Under the pieces are notes generated by a model, which made no database searches, had not been told where the DNA came from, and saw only the letters and a list, made by a program, of their open reading frames with translations. Position numbers and translations under genes: made by a program. A stretch of DNA of 64,000 nucleotides from Flavobacterium orientale (GTDB lineage Bacteria > Bacteroidota > Bacteroidia > Flavobacteriales > Flavobacteriaceae), in contig NZ_BMFG01000001.1 of assembly GCF_014638005.1 (NCBI RefSeq), positions 450,421 to 514,420 of the forward strand. The letters are read 5' to 3'. Below, one piece after another: positions 44,978 through 55,081 of the stretch; position 1 is the first letter of the stretch; each line of letters begins with the position of its first letter.

Positions 44978-46333
44978 TTACTTTACATATTCATAATACC
45001 TTGCTCCAACCAAAACAGGATTATCTCTTTCAATCGATTTTAAAACAAATTCATTTTTTGGTTCTAAAACAGAATGTTGTACTTCTTTTTTATGCAGTTT
45101 TTCATAAGTTTCAAAATCTATAGAATGACATCGTTCTAAAGTTTCAAAAAAAAGAGTTTGGTTGATGACTGATTTCCAGTTTTCGCCCATTGTAGCTTCA
45201 AATACTTTTGATTTAGAACCGCTACCATAGGCTATGAAACCCACTTTTTTATTTGCAATATCATTATTTTGTTGATAATGATAGCATAAGGTTGAAAGTA
45301 ATCCAATAAAAATGGAACCGGTATAACAATTGCCAATTTGACCCGAAGCTATTTCTGAAGGGTAGATTTTTTGGTTGATGAGTTCCAAATATTCAGGACT
45401 TTTAGTCAAGTTTTTTAATTTGTCTTTTATAGTTTCACCGATTTGATTGTTTAGCAATTCAGGATTTTCTTTAGCAAAAATTTCAATAAAAGTTCTTCTA
45501 CCTTGAAAACAGTAAGGGAGATGCATCAGGATTGCTGCCCAGTTTTCATAAACTTTACCGGATTGTTGACTTTCTTTTTTAAAGTGATTGTAAGCTTCGG
45601 TAATTCGATTGATGTAACATTGGTTTGAATACTGTCCGTCAAAAACAGGTTGTTCTTTGTAGATTGAAACTTCATTTTCTAAAACACCAAACCATTCCGG
45701 GTTTTCGGTTGAATTGGTAATTTCAGCTTTTGAAAAAGTTCTTCTGGGTTTAAAAAAGTCAAAAACACCTTCTGTTGAAACACCAACGTTATTAGAAAAA
45801 TTTAAAATTCTTGGATTTGAAGTAATTAACATGGCAACAGCACCGGCTCCTTGCGTATATTCTCCTGTTGATTCTAAATCATATTTGGCATTATCGGAAG
45901 CAATAACAATTGCCTTTTTGTTTGGGTTTAATCGAATATAATCCAAGCAATTTTGCAACGCATCCACACCACCAATACACGCAAAAGTTAAATCTACAAC
46001 GTCACAATTTCGAAAAGAACCTTCACCTAATTTACTTTCCAATAACGATAAAACATAAGAGGCAATTGGTTTAGAACTATCCACGCCACTTTCTGAGCCA
46101 ATATAAATTCGAGCAATTTCTGAAGGATTGATGTTTTCCTGTTGAATTAATTTCAGGCCTGCATTGGCAGCAAAAGTCACCACATCTTGGTACTTGTCGG
46201 GAAAACTCATTTTATGCAATCCCAAACCTTTAATTAATTTATCGGGTTCAATATTTCTATGGATTGCAAGTGTTGATATAGGTAAGTATATTTTAGGAAT
46301 ATCAAAAGAAATGCTATCGATGCCAACGTTCAT
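44978..46333 (-). CDS. hydroxymethylglutaryl-CoA synthase family protein
   Basis: 451-aa thiolase-fold enzyme condensing acetyl-CoA with acetoacetyl-CoA to HMG-CoA, first committed step of the mevalonate pathway. Catalytic residues fit the family: Glu81 in GSESGVDSSKP, Cys119 in DLTFACIGGVDAL, histidine in LMHLPYCFQGRR. The C-terminal GQIGNCYTGSIFIGL segment (active-site Gly/Ser loop) is conserved. This supports isoprenoid synthesis through mevalonate, as reported for various Flavobacteriaceae, but the other pathway genes are not in the window. A PKS-type HMG-synthase is the alternative; no PKS genes are near. Confidence 0.88.
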   Translation of the reverse strand: MNVGIDSISFDIPKIYLPISTLAIHRNIEPDKLIKGLGLHKMSFPDKYQDVVTFAANAGLKLIQQENINPSEIARIYIGSESGVDSSKPIASYVLSLLESKLGEGSFRNCDVVDLTFACIGGVDALQNCLDYIRLNPNKKAIVIASDNAKYDLESTGEYTQGAGAVAMLITSNPRILNFSNNVGVSTEGVFDFFKPRRTFSKAEITNSTENPEWFGVLENEVSIYKEQPVFDGQYSNQCYINRITEAYNHFKKESQQSGKVYENWAAILMHLPYCFQGRRTFIEIFAKENPELLNNQIGETIKDKLKNLTKSPEYLELINQKIYPSEIASGQIGNCYTGSIFIGLLSTLCYHYQQNNDIANKKVGFIAYGSGSKSKVFEATMGENWKSVINQTLFFETLERCHSIDFETYEKLHKKEVQHSVLEPKNEFVLKSIERDNPVLVGARYYEYVK

Positions 46334-46352
46334 TTTTTATGTTTTAGGAAAA

Positions 46353-46360
46353 CAAATGTA
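46353..46360 (-). promoter_or_regulatory. -7 box TACATTTG of the HMG-CoA synthase gene
   Basis: Minus-strand match to TAnnTTTG, 19 bp upstream of the ATG at 46333, giving a very short leader. Confidence 0.45.
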
Positions 46361-46486
46361 TAAAAGTGATCTCCAATATGATATGAACATTTCATAAAAA
46401 ATCCCTCAAATAAAACGAATTATGAATGTTTTATAAAAGGGAACTTTTAATTTAAAAAAAGATATTTTTTTATTGAAATACTGAAT

Positions 46487-47338
46487 TTAATTCAACGCTG
46501 CAAATGTATCACCTTGTCTGATGTCTCCGGTTTTGAAACCTTTTCCAAACCATTTTACACGTTGTTCTGAAGTCCCGTGTGTAAATGAATCCGGAACTAC
46601 GTGACCTTGCATTTTCTTTTGAATCGCATCATCTCCAACAGCTTGAGCGGCACTTAAAGCTTCTTCAATGTCACCTTCTTCGAGATATTTACTGTTGTAA
46701 TGCGTCCAAAGTCCGGCATAAAAATCAGCTTGTAATTCTAATGCTACTGAAAGTTTATTTCCTTCCGTTTTACTCAAATTTTGTTGTAACTGTCTTACTT
46801 TACCTGAAGTACCTAAAAGTGTTTGCACATGATGGCCAACTTCGTGAGCTATAACATAAGCAATAGCATAATCACCACCTTGAGCTCCAAAACGAGTCTG
46901 TAATTCATCAAAAAAATCTAAATCCATGTAAATTTTTTGATCTGCCGGACAATAGAATGGACCGGAAGCTGAAGTGGCTCCGCCACAAGCTGATTGAACA
47001 GAACCTCTAAATAAAACCATTGAAGGTTCTTTATAGGTCATTCCGTTTTCTTTAAAAATTTTATGCCAAACATCTTCGGTATCTGCTAAAACAGTGGCAA
47101 CAAACATTCCCATTTTTTCATCTTCTTTGCTCAGAGGTTGAGCCGGAGCACTTGTAGATTGTTGCTGTTGTAATTGTTCTAATATAGGTGTTAAATTTTG
47201 AGCACTTTCTCCTCCAAAAAGATTCAGTAGAAGTACAATTATACCAATTAAACCACCGCCTGCTACAACTTTGCCTGTTGTTCCCATGCCTCTTCTGTCT
47301 TCCATATTGGAACTTTGTCTTCTACCTTCCCATTTCAT
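46487..47338 (-). CDS. YpfJ-type neutral zinc metallopeptidase
   Basis: 283-aa membrane-anchored protein of the putative neutral zinc metallopeptidase family (YpfJ). N-terminal KWEGRRQSSNMEDRRG motif, typical of the family, then one helix (about 25-45: VVAGGGLIGIIVLLLNLFGG) and an exported catalytic part with the zinc signature HEVGHHVQ and glutamate in LELQADFYAGLW. Substrates are unknown. It is followed, on the same strand, by HMG-CoA synthase only after 150 bp and lies 43 bp downstream of the hybrid kinase gene. Confidence 0.92.
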   Translation of the reverse strand: MKWEGRRQSSNMEDRRGMGTTGKVVAGGGLIGIIVLLLNLFGGESAQNLTPILEQLQQQQSTSAPAQPLSKEDEKMGMFVATVLADTEDVWHKIFKENGMTYKEPSMVLFRGSVQSACGGATSASGPFYCPADQKIYMDLDFFDELQTRFGAQGGDYAIAYVIAHEVGHHVQTLLGTSGKVRQLQQNLSKTEGNKLSVALELQADFYAGLWTHYNSKYLEEGDIEEALSAAQAVGDDAIQKKMQGHVVPDSFTHGTSEQRVKWFGKGFKTGDIRQGDTFAALN

Positions 47339-47381
47339 AATTGAAGTTTTTAAGAATTGTTTTATAAAGATAATAAAAAAA

Positions 47382-50300
47382 TTATTTTACCCAAGTAGAA
47401 ATAATATGTTCTAACGAACCTTTTATGATTGGTTTAGACAAATAATCATTCATTCCCATTTCTAAACATTTTTCTTTCTCTCCAATTACGGTTCCTGCAG
47501 TTAGGGCAATTATGGGAACAGATTGATAATTTTCAATTTTTCTGATTTCCATTGTTGCTTCATAACCATTCATAACCGGCATTTGAATGTCCATGAAAAT
47601 AATATCAAAAGTGTTATTTTGGCAATTTTCAATGGCTTCAATTCCGTTTGAAGCTACATGGATTTTGCTGTTTGGTATTATTTTTTTGATTAACGTTTTT
47701 GCAAGAAGTGCGTTAATGTTATTGTCTTCAACAATCAAAACGTTGGCATCTTTATCGGAAACAAAAATGATTTCTTCGCCTTCAACGATTCTAAAATTGA
47801 TATCCGGATTGTCTTTTGAAGACGATTGCACTACTAAATCAAAAAAGAAAGTGCTTCCTTGATTTGGTAAACTTGTCAATTGTAGTTTACTGTTCATTAA
47901 AGCCAATATTTTATTGGAAATACTCAATCCCAAACCTGTTCCTCCAAATTGTCTTGTTGTTGAGCTGTCTTCTTGTGAAAATGCTTCAAATATTTTGGCT
48001 TGGTTTTCTTCTTTAATTCCAATTCCGGTATCAATTACTGAAAATCTTACTACCGATTGATGTGTGTCAATTTTATTTAAGGTAGTGATTTTTAATTTGA
48101 TTTTTCCGGTAGCCGTAAATTTTACTGCATTTCCTAACAAGTTTATTAATACTTGTTTTATCCTGATAGGGTCAATCCAAATTCGAATAGGAACATCGGC
48201 ATTAAGATGTAAATCTACGTCGAGTTTTTTCTGAATGGCTTCATATTTTACAGTATCAATCACTTCATTTGTTAAATCAGATAATTTTACTTCTTCAACA
48301 TTTAGTTCAAGATTACCTGATTCAATTTTAGAAAAATCAAGAATATCGTTTATTAAACCCATCAGCGATTTTGCAGACTGGCTAACGGTTTTCATGTATT
48401 TGTTTTGTCGCTTATTCAATTCAGAATGCATCAAAAGCTCTGTAAATCCAATAATTCCGTTTAGTGGCGTTCTGATTTCATGACTCATGTTAGCTAAAAA
48501 CTCAGATTTAGCTTTGTTTGCTGCAATCGCCATTTCCTTTTCTTTGATTGCATCTTCTTTGAGTTTTTGTTCTGTAATGTCAATAAAAATTCCTTCAATG
48601 AAATCAATTTCATCTCCTTTTTTAACGATGTCACCAAACTCTTCAACCCAAGCTATTTCTCCGTTTTTCTTTATGATTCTATATTCTTGATGAATTTTTT
48701 GACCTTTTTCTAACGCTCTTTTTTGGTCATAAATCACTTTTACTCTGTCATCAGGATGAATTAAATTTATAAATAGAATTTCATTACTTAGGAATTCCTC
48801 TTTAGAATAACCGGTTAAATTTTTAACTTCATCATTGATATAGAGTTTTGTCCATTTTTCATCGTTTTTTGATAAATAGACGGTTCCCGGAATGTTTTCT
48901 GCCAGCAATCTAAATCGTTCTTGACTTTCATGAATGATTGCTTCGTTTTGCATTCTTTCAATTGAAGATGAAATATAATTGACTAAGGTTTGTAAAATTG
49001 AAATTTCATCATCAGACCATACTCGTTCGGTTGTACAATCATCAAAACCAATAAATCCGATAGTTTTGTTTTGAACTTGGAGCGGAATTATCAAAACCGA
49101 TAGTATATCTTGTGATTTTAATAATTCTTTATAGTCACATTCATAAATATCTTTAACTAGTTTTTTGTATAATTTTTTCGCTTTTAGAGGAACAATTATA
49201 TCTAATACTAATTCATAAGGAACATTTTGTAAATTTTGATTGCCAATTTGAGGGGCGATGTTTTCATTTACCCATTCAAATTTTTGATTGGTTGTTCTGG
49301 TAGTTTCATTATTTTCAAAATAGTAAATTCTGTCAATGTTTGTGACTTTACCTATTGCTTCAAAAATGTCATCAAACTCATTGTAGATATTTTTTGAAAT
49401 TAAAATTTTCTCAGAAATTTTACTAACTACAGTCAAGAATTCACTCTTGTATTTTAAATTAAATTCAATTTCTTTTCTTTTTAAAGTTTCAAGACCTATT
49501 GAGATTATTTCTGAGATGGAACGAGCAAAGTTAATATCTTCATTATCCCAAAAACGAATTGAATCTGTGATTTCCATACACAAAATACCATAGAGTTTTC
49601 CTTCAATAAAAACAGGATAATCTAATAAAGATTTAATGTTGTGCTTGTTGAAATAGGTTTTGCTAAATTCTATTGTTTCAAAGTGATTTATGGCATCTGA
49701 AGCAATAATCATTTTTTCTTTTTCAATACTCTCAAAATAGATAGGATAGTCCTTTTTATATATAATGGTTTCTTCTTGTTGTTGAATTAGATTTAAAGTA
49801 TGCAAATGAATACACTTTAAATAATCATCATTATATTCCCAAAAACTGATTCGATTACAATTTGAAGATTTTGCTGCATTTTCTAAAACGATTTGAAGCA
49901 AAGTAAGCGTTGTATCAAATTTTGAAAATTTTAAAACCGATAATTTTGTAGTAACATCATTATATTTTTTAATTTTTTCCTGACGTTGAATATTTTCAAT
50001 TTCAATTGTTTTTACCAAGGTAATATCTCGGCTGATTCCTGAGTATCCAATTATTTCATTATTGTCATTTCTTTTGACAGAAATTTTTTGAGAAATCCAT
50101 ACAATTTCCCCGTTTTTCTTATAAATTGGAAATTCAACGATTGATAGATTTTTCAGGTTTTTAATATCATCGGTATAGTAGGCAACAATTTTATTTTTAT
50201 AATCTTCATGAATTAATTCGCCAAAATAAATCTCTTTTAATTCCTCAACTTCATAACCTAATAATTCACTGGTAAAACTATTTATGTATATAAATTTACC

Positions 50301-51428
50301 ATCAGAATCTGTTTCAAAAATAATATCTCTGGCAGATTCAATCAGGTTTTGGTATTGATTTTCAAGATTGATTTTTTCGGTTACATCATGACCAATTCCA
50401 ACAAATAAATTTTCACCAAATTGTTTGTCAACCCATTGAATGTATTTATAATCACCATTTTTACATTTTAATTTTCTGGTATACAATCGATCTCTGACAA
50501 ATGTTGTATGATATGATTCTCCAATAAATTCAGGGTCTTCTGTTAATTCCCAAAATTTCATACCTAAAACTTCTTCACTTGTATAACCTAAAATTGAAGT
50601 AATTGTTTCGCTACAAAACACTACATTTCCTTTTTTTTCAGTAGCAATAATCAATGAATTTCCTTTATTTACAATTTCATTTGTAAACAAAAATTTATCT
50701 TTTCTTCTTATAGATGAAATAAATCGGGTGTAGTTAACAGACAGAATTACTAAACTAAAAACAACAAAGATAATGGTTACTTTTTGTGGTAAATAGTCTA
50801 AAAAATAACCCAAAATTATAGCTAAAGTTGCTAGAAAAACATAAACGAGATAATGGTAGAAATTTTTAAAAACGATGTATGCTAAAAATAATGTGGTAAT
50901 GAATCCTGTAAAAGTTACCAATTCAAATTCTCTTAAAAATAGGTTTTTCAGAACTGATAAATTGAATAAAATGAAACCAAAAATAAATATTTCATAGATG
51001 TATTTATTAACCCAATTAACAGTTAAACTCAAGTAGTAAATTGATAAAAGAGCAATTCCCATTAAACAACTTTGAAAAAAAATAGAATGACTTCTTACTT
51101 CAAAAATCTCGAAGAAAAAATCAGCAAAGGGAATAATAATTCCCAAGAAGAGAAAGTATAATTTATAATGTTCTCTGTTTAAGTAATTCTCAGAATAATA
51201 ACTTAAAATGGATTTGTTAAACGTAACAATTTTCAAATAAATTAAATAGAAAAACAAAGAGAAGAGAGCAAAGAGAATAAGTATCAACCACCATTTCTCT
51301 AAAAAGATGTTTAAGAACAGGGAAGCCAACCCGTTTTTAGAAACTAAAATTGTTTGAAAATTGTCTATCCTTAAATCATAATTTAATTGAAATACAACCC
51401 GTAAAATAAAATCGAATAAATGTTGCAT
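47382..51428 (-). CDS. hybrid sensor histidine kinase/response regulator (PAS-PAS-GAF-GAF-PAS)
   Basis: 1348-aa membrane kinase. About seven hydrophobic helices fill residues 1-235. They are followed by two PAS domains (about 250-360, 360-480; GYTSEEVLGM, GYEVEELKEI), two GAF domains (about 490-660, 665-840), a third PAS domain with PAC (about 850-975, GYSKEEFLSNEI), the HisKA dimerisation domain with phospho-His983 in NMSHEIRTPLNG, HATPase (about 1090-1220; NAVKFTATGKI, GTGLGLSIS) and a C-terminal receiver with Asp1280 in FMDIQMPVMNG. No HPt or output domain is attached, so a separate partner must receive the signal. No response regulator gene is adjacent; the next upstream gene is a membrane protein. 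Signal unknown, possibly redox or light given the PAS/GAF stack. Confidence 0.93.
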   Translation of the reverse strand: MQHLFDFILRVVFQLNYDLRIDNFQTILVSKNGLASLFLNIFLEKWWLILILFALFSLFFYLIYLKIVTFNKSILSYYSENYLNREHYKLYFLFLGIIIPFADFFFEIFEVRSHSIFFQSCLMGIALLSIYYLSLTVNWVNKYIYEIFIFGFILFNLSVLKNLFLREFELVTFTGFITTLFLAYIVFKNFYHYLVYVFLATLAIILGYFLDYLPQKVTIIFVVFSLVILSVNYTRFISSIRRKDKFLFTNEIVNKGNSLIIATEKKGNVVFCSETITSILGYTSEEVLGMKFWELTEDPEFIGESYHTTFVRDRLYTRKLKCKNGDYKYIQWVDKQFGENLFVGIGHDVTEKINLENQYQNLIESARDIIFETDSDGKFIYINSFTSELLGYEVEELKEIYFGELIHEDYKNKIVAYYTDDIKNLKNLSIVEFPIYKKNGEIVWISQKISVKRNDNNEIIGYSGISRDITLVKTIEIENIQRQEKIKKYNDVTTKLSVLKFSKFDTTLTLLQIVLENAAKSSNCNRISFWEYNDDYLKCIHLHTLNLIQQQEETIIYKKDYPIYFESIEKEKMIIASDAINHFETIEFSKTYFNKHNIKSLLDYPVFIEGKLYGILCMEITDSIRFWDNEDINFARSISEIISIGLETLKRKEIEFNLKYKSEFLTVVSKISEKILISKNIYNEFDDIFEAIGKVTNIDRIYYFENNETTRTTNQKFEWVNENIAPQIGNQNLQNVPYELVLDIIVPLKAKKLYKKLVKDIYECDYKELLKSQDILSVLIIPLQVQNKTIGFIGFDDCTTERVWSDDEISILQTLVNYISSSIERMQNEAIIHESQERFRLLAENIPGTVYLSKNDEKWTKLYINDEVKNLTGYSKEEFLSNEILFINLIHPDDRVKVIYDQKRALEKGQKIHQEYRIIKKNGEIAWVEEFGDIVKKGDEIDFIEGIFIDITEQKLKEDAIKEKEMAIAANKAKSEFLANMSHEIRTPLNGIIGFTELLMHSELNKRQNKYMKTVSQSAKSLMGLINDILDFSKIESGNLELNVEEVKLSDLTNEVIDTVKYEAIQKKLDVDLHLNADVPIRIWIDPIRIKQVLINLLGNAVKFTATGKIKLKITTLNKIDTHQSVVRFSVIDTGIGIKEENQAKIFEAFSQEDSSTTRQFGGTGLGLSISNKILALMNSKLQLTSLPNQGSTFFFDLVVQSSSKDNPDINFRIVEGEEIIFVSDKDANVLIVEDNNINALLAKTLIKKIIPNSKIHVASNGIEAIENCQNNTFDIIFMDIQMPVMNGYEATMEIRKIENYQSVPIIALTAGTVIGEKEKCLEMGMNDYLSKPIIKGSLEHIISTWVK

Positions 51429-51475
51429 TAATTGGTGTAATTGAGATGTGAGGTTTTTAGTTATATAAAAATATA

Positions 51476-52261
51476 TTAATAGGATTGGATTTGGTTAATT
51501 GGATCTTCTTCTTCAGTCGAATCCGGTAAAATGGCATCATAAATCATATAAATCATCGAATAATAAAAGGGCAGTGTGAAAAATATACCAATACAAATAG
51601 CTATCAATCCTACCATGCTAAAAATTATTGAAACAATTAACAATCCTAGTATAATCAAGGGTTGTTTAATGACCAATTGTATGCTGTAATGAATGGCATC
51701 TGTGCCACTTAAATTAGAAAAAACAATGAGAGGAATGGTTAAAAAGGTGAAAAGACTTAATAATAATGAAAATATAGTTCCATAGATTTTAACTCCATTA
51801 TACTCCAGTAAGGTAGTTACTCCAATGCCAATAAATGATAGTATAAAAGCAGCTGCAAAAAGTTGGAGAAAGTGATTTGTTTTGTAATAATCAAAAGCAT
51901 TACCAATTGAAAAAGGCTTGTTTTTTTCTGCTAAATGAATAATTTTAAATAAACCTGCAGTTATTGGACTTGCTAATCCTGAAATTAGGCTGATTCCAAA
52001 AATATAAATAAGTATACTTATAGTAGATTCATATATAGGATTAGATTCTATTGTCATATTTTCAAGATCATCAAATTCAACGAACATAGACATAGTTGAT
52101 AGAGCCGCAATAGCTGCAATAACTGTAATTATAATAAACAAAAAACCTCCGGTAACAGCAATTTTTTTATAATTTTCAAAAGCTTTTTCTATCAGCTTAC
52201 CAAAATCAAGTTCGTAGCCATTTTCTAAAATTTTATCAATTGAATTTTTATGATTATACAT
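51476..52261 (-). CDS. integral membrane protein of unknown function
   Basis: 261 aa with about six hydrophobic segments (e.g. TGGFLFIIITVIAAIAAL, TISILIYIFGISLISGLASPI, PLIILGLLIVSIIFSMVGLIAICIG) and a long hydrophilic N-terminus (YNHKNSIDKILENGYELDFGKLIEKAFENYKK). The NTG/Ser-rich loops with conserved Gly resemble DUF4013/GlpQ-membrane-domain-like proteins; in related genomes such genes have been mislabelled beta-carotene monooxygenase. Function cannot be told. It is co-directional with, and 18 bp downstream of, the aldehyde dehydrogenase gene. Confidence 0.75.
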   Translation of the reverse strand: MYNHKNSIDKILENGYELDFGKLIEKAFENYKKIAVTGGFLFIIITVIAAIAALSTMSMFVEFDDLENMTIESNPIYESTISILIYIFGISLISGLASPITAGLFKIIHLAEKNKPFSIGNAFDYYKTNHFLQLFAAAFILSFIGIGVTTLLEYNGVKIYGTIFSLLLSLFTFLTIPLIVFSNLSGTDAIHYSIQLVIKQPLIILGLLIVSIIFSMVGLIAICIGIFFTLPFYYSMIYMIYDAILPDSTEEEDPINQIQSY

Positions 52262-52279
52262 GCTTTTATAGTGTGATTT

Positions 52280-53611
52280 TTAAGTAAGCCAAGATATAAC
52301 TTTTTTAATAAAATTTGATTTTTTGTTATAAGGTGCATATCGTATCGGATTGTCACCCCAATTGGGTCGTTTTACTATGGTTTTTTTATGAGAAAAAGTG
52401 TCAAAACCTAACTTGCCATGGTAAGCTCCGATACCACTATTTCCAACTCCGCCAAAGGGTAATCTTTTATTGGCAAAGTGAACCATACAGTCGTTCACAC
52501 ATCCACCTCCAAATGAAAACTCAGTTATCATTTTTTCGGCAAATTTTTTATTATTTGAAAAAACGTAAAGAGCGAGTGGTTTTTCAAATTTATGGATAAT
52601 TGATTGCAGTTCATGTTCGGTAGAATAAGAAATAATTGGCAATATCGGACCAAAAATTTCATCTTTCATCAACTCACTTCTCATCTCAGGTTCGTCAATA
52701 AGTGTTGGACTAATATACTTATCGTTTTCTATAGTAATTCCACCAAAAATCACTTTTGAAGGTTCAATTAAATCGGAAAGTCGTTTCCAATGTTTACTCG
52801 AAATTATTCGAGGAAAATCCTTTGATTCTTCTTGATTTTCGCCATAAGCTACGATGATTTCTTTTTTTACTAATTCTATAAAATCGTATTTTTCTTTCGC
52901 TTGAATTAAAATATAATCGGGAGCGATACAGGTTTGACCTGCATTGACAAATTTACCCCAAACTATTCGTTTTGCGGCGACTTCCAAATTAGCTCCTTCA
53001 TCAATTATGCAAGGGTTTTTCCCACCTAGTTCTAAAGTTACGGGTGTTAAATGTTTGGCTGCAGCTTGTGCTACAATTTTACCAACGGCAACACTTCCTG
53101 TAAAAAAAATGTAGTCCCATTTCTTTTCAAGAAGCGATTGTGCGAATTCCGGACCGCCATGAACTACCACAGCTTCTTTAACATCAAAAACTTCTTCTAC
53201 AATTTTTGTAATAATTTGAGAAGTTTGAAATGACAATTCAGAAGGTTTTAAAACAACCGTGTTTCCTGCAGAAATGGCAGCTATCAAAGGACTAAATGCC
53301 AATTGAAACGGGTAATTCCACGGAGCAATTATTAAAACTCTTCCATAAGGTTCAGAATAAATAAAATCTGACGAAGGAATTGTCATAATTGAAGGCCAAA
53401 CACGTTTTGGTTTTGTCCATTTTTCTATGTTTGAAATGGCATATTTTAAATCGGATACCACATAGTTGAACTCTGTCAAAAAGGTTTCAAATGACGATTT
53501 TTTAAAATCTTTGTACAAGGCATCCGTTACTTCATTTTCATACTTTTTGAGGGTAATCAAAAGCTTTTTAAGTAGTAACTTTCTTTTATTTACAGGAATA
53601 ATTGAGCTCAT
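52280..53611 (-). CDS. aldehyde dehydrogenase (class 3-like)
   Basis: 443-aa NAD(P)+-dependent aldehyde dehydrogenase. Cofactor loop FFTGSVAVGK, catalytic glutamate in TLELGGKNPCII, catalytic cysteine in VNAGQTCIAPDYI and the C-terminal FGGVGNSGIGAYHGKLGFDTFSHKK. Absence of the long N-terminal segment and this C-terminus place it with class 3/fatty-aldehyde type enzymes (YwdH/ALDH3). Likely role: oxidation of lipid or aromatic aldehydes. The ATG at 53611 (MSSIIPVNK) is preferred to a TTG at 53635. Preceded by the DUF5723-like gene on the same strand (39 bp). Confidence 0.92.
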   Translation of the reverse strand: MSSIIPVNKRKLLLKKLLITLKKYENEVTDALYKDFKKSSFETFLTEFNYVVSDLKYAISNIEKWTKPKRVWPSIMTIPSSDFIYSEPYGRVLIIAPWNYPFQLAFSPLIAAISAGNTVVLKPSELSFQTSQIITKIVEEVFDVKEAVVVHGGPEFAQSLLEKKWDYIFFTGSVAVGKIVAQAAAKHLTPVTLELGGKNPCIIDEGANLEVAAKRIVWGKFVNAGQTCIAPDYILIQAKEKYDFIELVKKEIIVAYGENQEESKDFPRIISSKHWKRLSDLIEPSKVIFGGITIENDKYISPTLIDEPEMRSELMKDEIFGPILPIISYSTEHELQSIIHKFEKPLALYVFSNNKKFAEKMITEFSFGGGCVNDCMVHFANKRLPFGGVGNSGIGAYHGKLGFDTFSHKKTIVKRPNWGDNPIRYAPYNKKSNFIKKVISWLT

Positions 53612-53650
53612 TTTTCTCGGCTTGAATGTATTCAAATGTAGTGAGAAAAA

Positions 53651-55003
53651 TTAACTTTTTCCAATTCCAAATCGAAATCCAAAATAAAAATCGGCATGTT
53701 TACTATCGTTAATCAATGTAGTAATCACTGAACCAGAACCAACAAAGAATCCACCGGCTCTGAAACCGATACCGCCATTAAAACCTGAAATTTCATTTTG
53801 AGTCCATGGTGAAAAAACTTCAAAATTTTTGAGGGAAAATCGAGGTGTAACAGTAAATGTGTTTTGAGTGGTAACCTGATCATTCAAATTGTCATCATTC
53901 AATTTTTGTTGCCAAAAAAGCGAAACATAAAGGGTTGGAATAAGTCGAACATCAGCATATGCATTTAAAACAGTTGGCAATTTTACTTTAAAATCGCTAT
54001 TTGAAGAGGTTGAAGTTAAAAACCCACTATCAATTAAAATTTGCTCCACTTCTTGTAAACTATCAACACCATCAAATTGGCCCAAGTCTAAACTTTCATT
54101 TCCTTGAATTACGAGAGCATAATTTGTAGAAGAATTGTTGTCATCTTTGAATGTCATGCTTCCAATATTTCTAACTGACAATCCGGAATTGAATTTATAA
54201 CCTTTATCAGGATCACTATCTTTTATACTGAAATTAGCTCCAAAATCTACTCCAATTCCATTTAAACCACCAAAAACAGAATCACTATAACTATCAAAAT
54301 CTGAAAAACTATTTCCTAAATTACCAGAATAAGCAATATTAAGAGTAGCATTTGTATTTGATAAATAGGAACTTCCGGCAACGGTTGTGATGGTTCCGTT
54401 CATTTGATCGGCACCAAAATTGGCATACGAACCAGGAAATAATAATTTAATTGTTGCCCCTCCGTTTAATTTGTAATTTTCAGTTTCCCAAAGATTTCTT
54501 CCTGCCGAAAAACCAAGTTCACCATAGGTTGTTCCGTTTAAACGTTGGTTGTAATTTCCGTTTAAAGTAGTAGAATTTAGCAATGAATTAAGTCCACCAT
54601 TACTGATTGCATCTCCAATATTTACATCAATATCTACTAAGTTTAATTTCCCATAGGCTTTTGAACTTACGGCAAATCCCCAATTTTTATATCGAAAAGC
54701 GGCACTTGGACCCAAAATTTCCACATCAAGTCGAAGGTTTGCCGGTTCAGAACCCACAAAAATGAGTTCTTCGAGATTGGTGTCACCTGTTAAATCACTA
54801 AATCCAATTTTATTGTTAGCAACTGTTGTGCTTAATGCAAAAACGTGCACTTCAACTTTTGAAGTCAAATTTGCCAATTCTGCCGGATTGATTGTTCCAT
54901 TTAATACCCCAATTCGTTTGGAAGTACTAATTCCTGAGAAATGATCTTGAGCAAAAAAAGCAGTAGAGTTCAGTAGTAAGAATAGAAAAATTATTTTTTT
55001 CAT
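53651..55003 (-). CDS. DUF5723-like outer-membrane protein
   Basis: 450-aa exported protein: signal peptide MKKIIFLFLLLNSTAFFAQ, then many amphipathic strands with Gly/Asn-rich turns (GATIKLLFPGSYANFGADQ, VDFGANFSIKDSDPDKGYKFNSGLSVRNIGSMTFKDD, NGGIGFRAGGFFVGSGSVITTL) ending in FGFRFGIGKS. This resembles DUF5723/PorV-like barrel proteins of Bacteroidota; the family call is by pattern only. The ATG at 55003 is chosen because MKK directly precedes the signal helix; two upstream in-frame Met codons would add up to 8 residues. Confidence 0.72.
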   Translation of the reverse strand: MKKIIFLFLLLNSTAFFAQDHFSGISTSKRIGVLNGTINPAELANLTSKVEVHVFALSTTVANNKIGFSDLTGDTNLEELIFVGSEPANLRLDVEILGPSAAFRYKNWGFAVSSKAYGKLNLVDIDVNIGDAISNGGLNSLLNSTTLNGNYNQRLNGTTYGELGFSAGRNLWETENYKLNGGATIKLLFPGSYANFGADQMNGTITTVAGSSYLSNTNATLNIAYSGNLGNSFSDFDSYSDSVFGGLNGIGVDFGANFSIKDSDPDKGYKFNSGLSVRNIGSMTFKDDNNSSTNYALVIQGNESLDLGQFDGVDSLQEVEQILIDSGFLTSTSSNSDFKVKLPTVLNAYADVRLIPTLYVSLFWQQKLNDDNLNDQVTTQNTFTVTPRFSLKNFEVFSPWTQNEISGFNGGIGFRAGGFFVGSGSVITTLINDSKHADFYFGFRFGIGKS

Positions 55004-55081
55004 AATCATTGAGTTTTTAAGTAACAAGTGAAATGGTTTTTTACTTCAAATACATAAACGAAAATTATGTGATTTTAGTTT

